The notes below the pieces were generated by a model. That model searched no databases. It saw nothing but the letters and a program-made list of their open reading frames with translations, and was not told where the DNA came from. A stretch of DNA of 64,000 nucleotides from Metridium senile. Its lineage: Eukaryota > Cnidaria > Anthozoa > Actiniaria > Metridiidae. Numbering within the stretch: position 1 is the stretch's first letter; each line of letters starts with the position of its first letter. Of the stretch, positions 63,125 to 64,000 are shown one piece after another. Where the stretch lies: assembly GCA_949775045.1 (NCBI GenBank), contig OX459097.1:15068710-15132709 (forward strand). Direction: 5' to 3'. The translations under genes and the position numbers were made by a program.

Positions 63125-64000
63125 AAACAAAAAAGGAAAGGTGGGGGAGGGGGAAGGAATCGCAAAAGGAAAGGTAGGGGGAGGGGGAAGGAATCGAAAA
63201 AGGAAAGGGAGGGGGAGGGGGAAGGAATCGAAAAAGGAAAGGTAGGGGGAGGGGGAAGGGGAAGGAATCGAAAAAGGAAAGGTAGGGGGAGGGGGAAGGA
63301 ACCGAAAAAGGAAAGGTAGGGGGAGGGGGAAAGGAATGGAAAAAGGAAAGGTAGGGGGAGGGGGAAGGAACCGAAAAAGGAAAGGTATGGGGAGGGGGAA
63401 AGGAATGGAAAAAGGAAAGGTAGGGGGAGGGGGAAGGAACCGAAAAAGGAAAGGTAGGGGGAGAGGGAAGGAATCGAAAAAGGAAAGGTAGGAGGAGGGG
63501 GAAGGAATCGAAAAAGGAAAGGTAGGGGGAGGGGGAAGGAATCGGAAAAGGAAAGGTAGGGGGAGGGGGAAGGAATCGAAAAAGGAAAGGTAGGGGGAGG
63601 GGGAAGGAATCGAAAAAGGAAAGGTAGGGGGAGGGGGAAGGAATCGAAAAAGGAAAGGTAGGGGGAGGGGGAAGGAACCGAAAAAGGAAAGGTAGGGGGA
63701 GGGGGGAAAGGAATGGAAAAAGGAAAGGTAGGGGGAGGGGGAAGGAACCGAAAAAGGAAAGGTAGGGGGAGGGGGAAAGGAATGGAAAAAGGAAAGGTAG
63801 GGGGAGGGGGAAGGAACCGAAAAAGGAAAGGTAGGGGGAGGGGGAAGGAACCGAAAAAGGAAAGGTAGGGGGAGGGGGAAGGAATCGAAATAGGAAAGGT
63901 AGGGGGAGGGGGAAGGAATCGAAAAAGGAAAGGTAGGGGGAGGGGGAAGGAATCGAAAAAGGAAAGGTAGGGGGAGGGGGAAGGAATCGAAAAAGGAAAG
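63125..64000 (+). repeat. 34-bp G-rich minisatellite, open at the window end
   Basis: About 25 units of GGAAAGGTAGGGGGAGGGGG, then AAGGAATCGAAAAA. Variants have AACCG or AATGG in the last part and form an alternating order. One strand is nearly all purine. G5-A-G5 runs could form quadruplex or triplex DNA. The Lys/Arg/Gly frames are artefacts. Confidence 0.95.

Noticed and set aside
63098..63319. Lys/Arg/Gly-rich protein
   Set aside because: Read-through of the 34-bp minisatellite.

Overview
The window looks like nuclear DNA from an AT-rich, intron- and repeat-rich marine invertebrate, most likely an anthozoan cnidarian. The grounds are intron-split receptor and F-box genes, a cluster of single-exon rhodopsin-like GPCRs, tRNA-derived SINEs with LINE-type tails, many palindromic MITEs, and hammerhead-like repeat ends. 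This is inference; nothing here fixes the species.

Layout. Positions 1-5800 hold no recognisable gene, only dispersed repeats and inverted-repeat elements. Positions 5837-24152 (+) hold one 15-exon gene whose splice phases all agree. It encodes a 1900-residue type I membrane protein of the LDL-receptor-related class: signal peptide, three YWTD beta-propeller plus EGF modules, a fourth EGF after a poly-Ser linker, a membrane-proximal region with a furin-like RHRR site, one membrane helix, and a tail of about 660 residues. The tail has two NPxY motifs and a nine-copy 28-residue tyrosine-motif repeat. Most of its introns are filled with different satellites and inserted elements. Positions 25329-27964 (-) hold a three-exon F-box/leucine-rich-repeat gene, presumably an SCF ubiquitin ligase substrate receptor. 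From 28 to 34 kb there is no gene, only SINE-like and palindromic elements, several nested.

Positions 35418-62704 hold four single-exon seven-transmembrane receptors of one family (35418-36371 +, 41174-42130 +, 46389-47411 -, 61751-62704 +). The first two are a recent tandem duplication that includes their upstream and downstream DNA. All four share an N-terminal Cys-x5-Cys, a second Cys-x4-Cys before TM3, ERY at the end of TM3, CYxP in TM6, and a TM7 motif lacking the usual proline. None has an obvious second-loop cysteine. They look like orphan chemosensory or peptide receptors, but the ligand cannot be read from sequence.

Between the last two receptors lie triplet-rich DNA, a TGAA-type minisatellite, a cluster of MITEs, and a 3.35 kb near-perfect palindromic transposon (53165-56510) with mirrored Cys-rich ORF fragments. 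That transposon sits in one copy of a local duplication whose other copy keeps the empty site. The window ends in a 34-bp purine-rich, G-run minisatellite that continues past 64000.

The LRP-like receptor, the F-box gene and the GPCRs show no sign of acting in one pathway. The strongest candidates for something undescribed are the LRP-like protein with its amplified tail repeat, the non-canonical GPCR family, and the transposons datable by empty-site paralogues.
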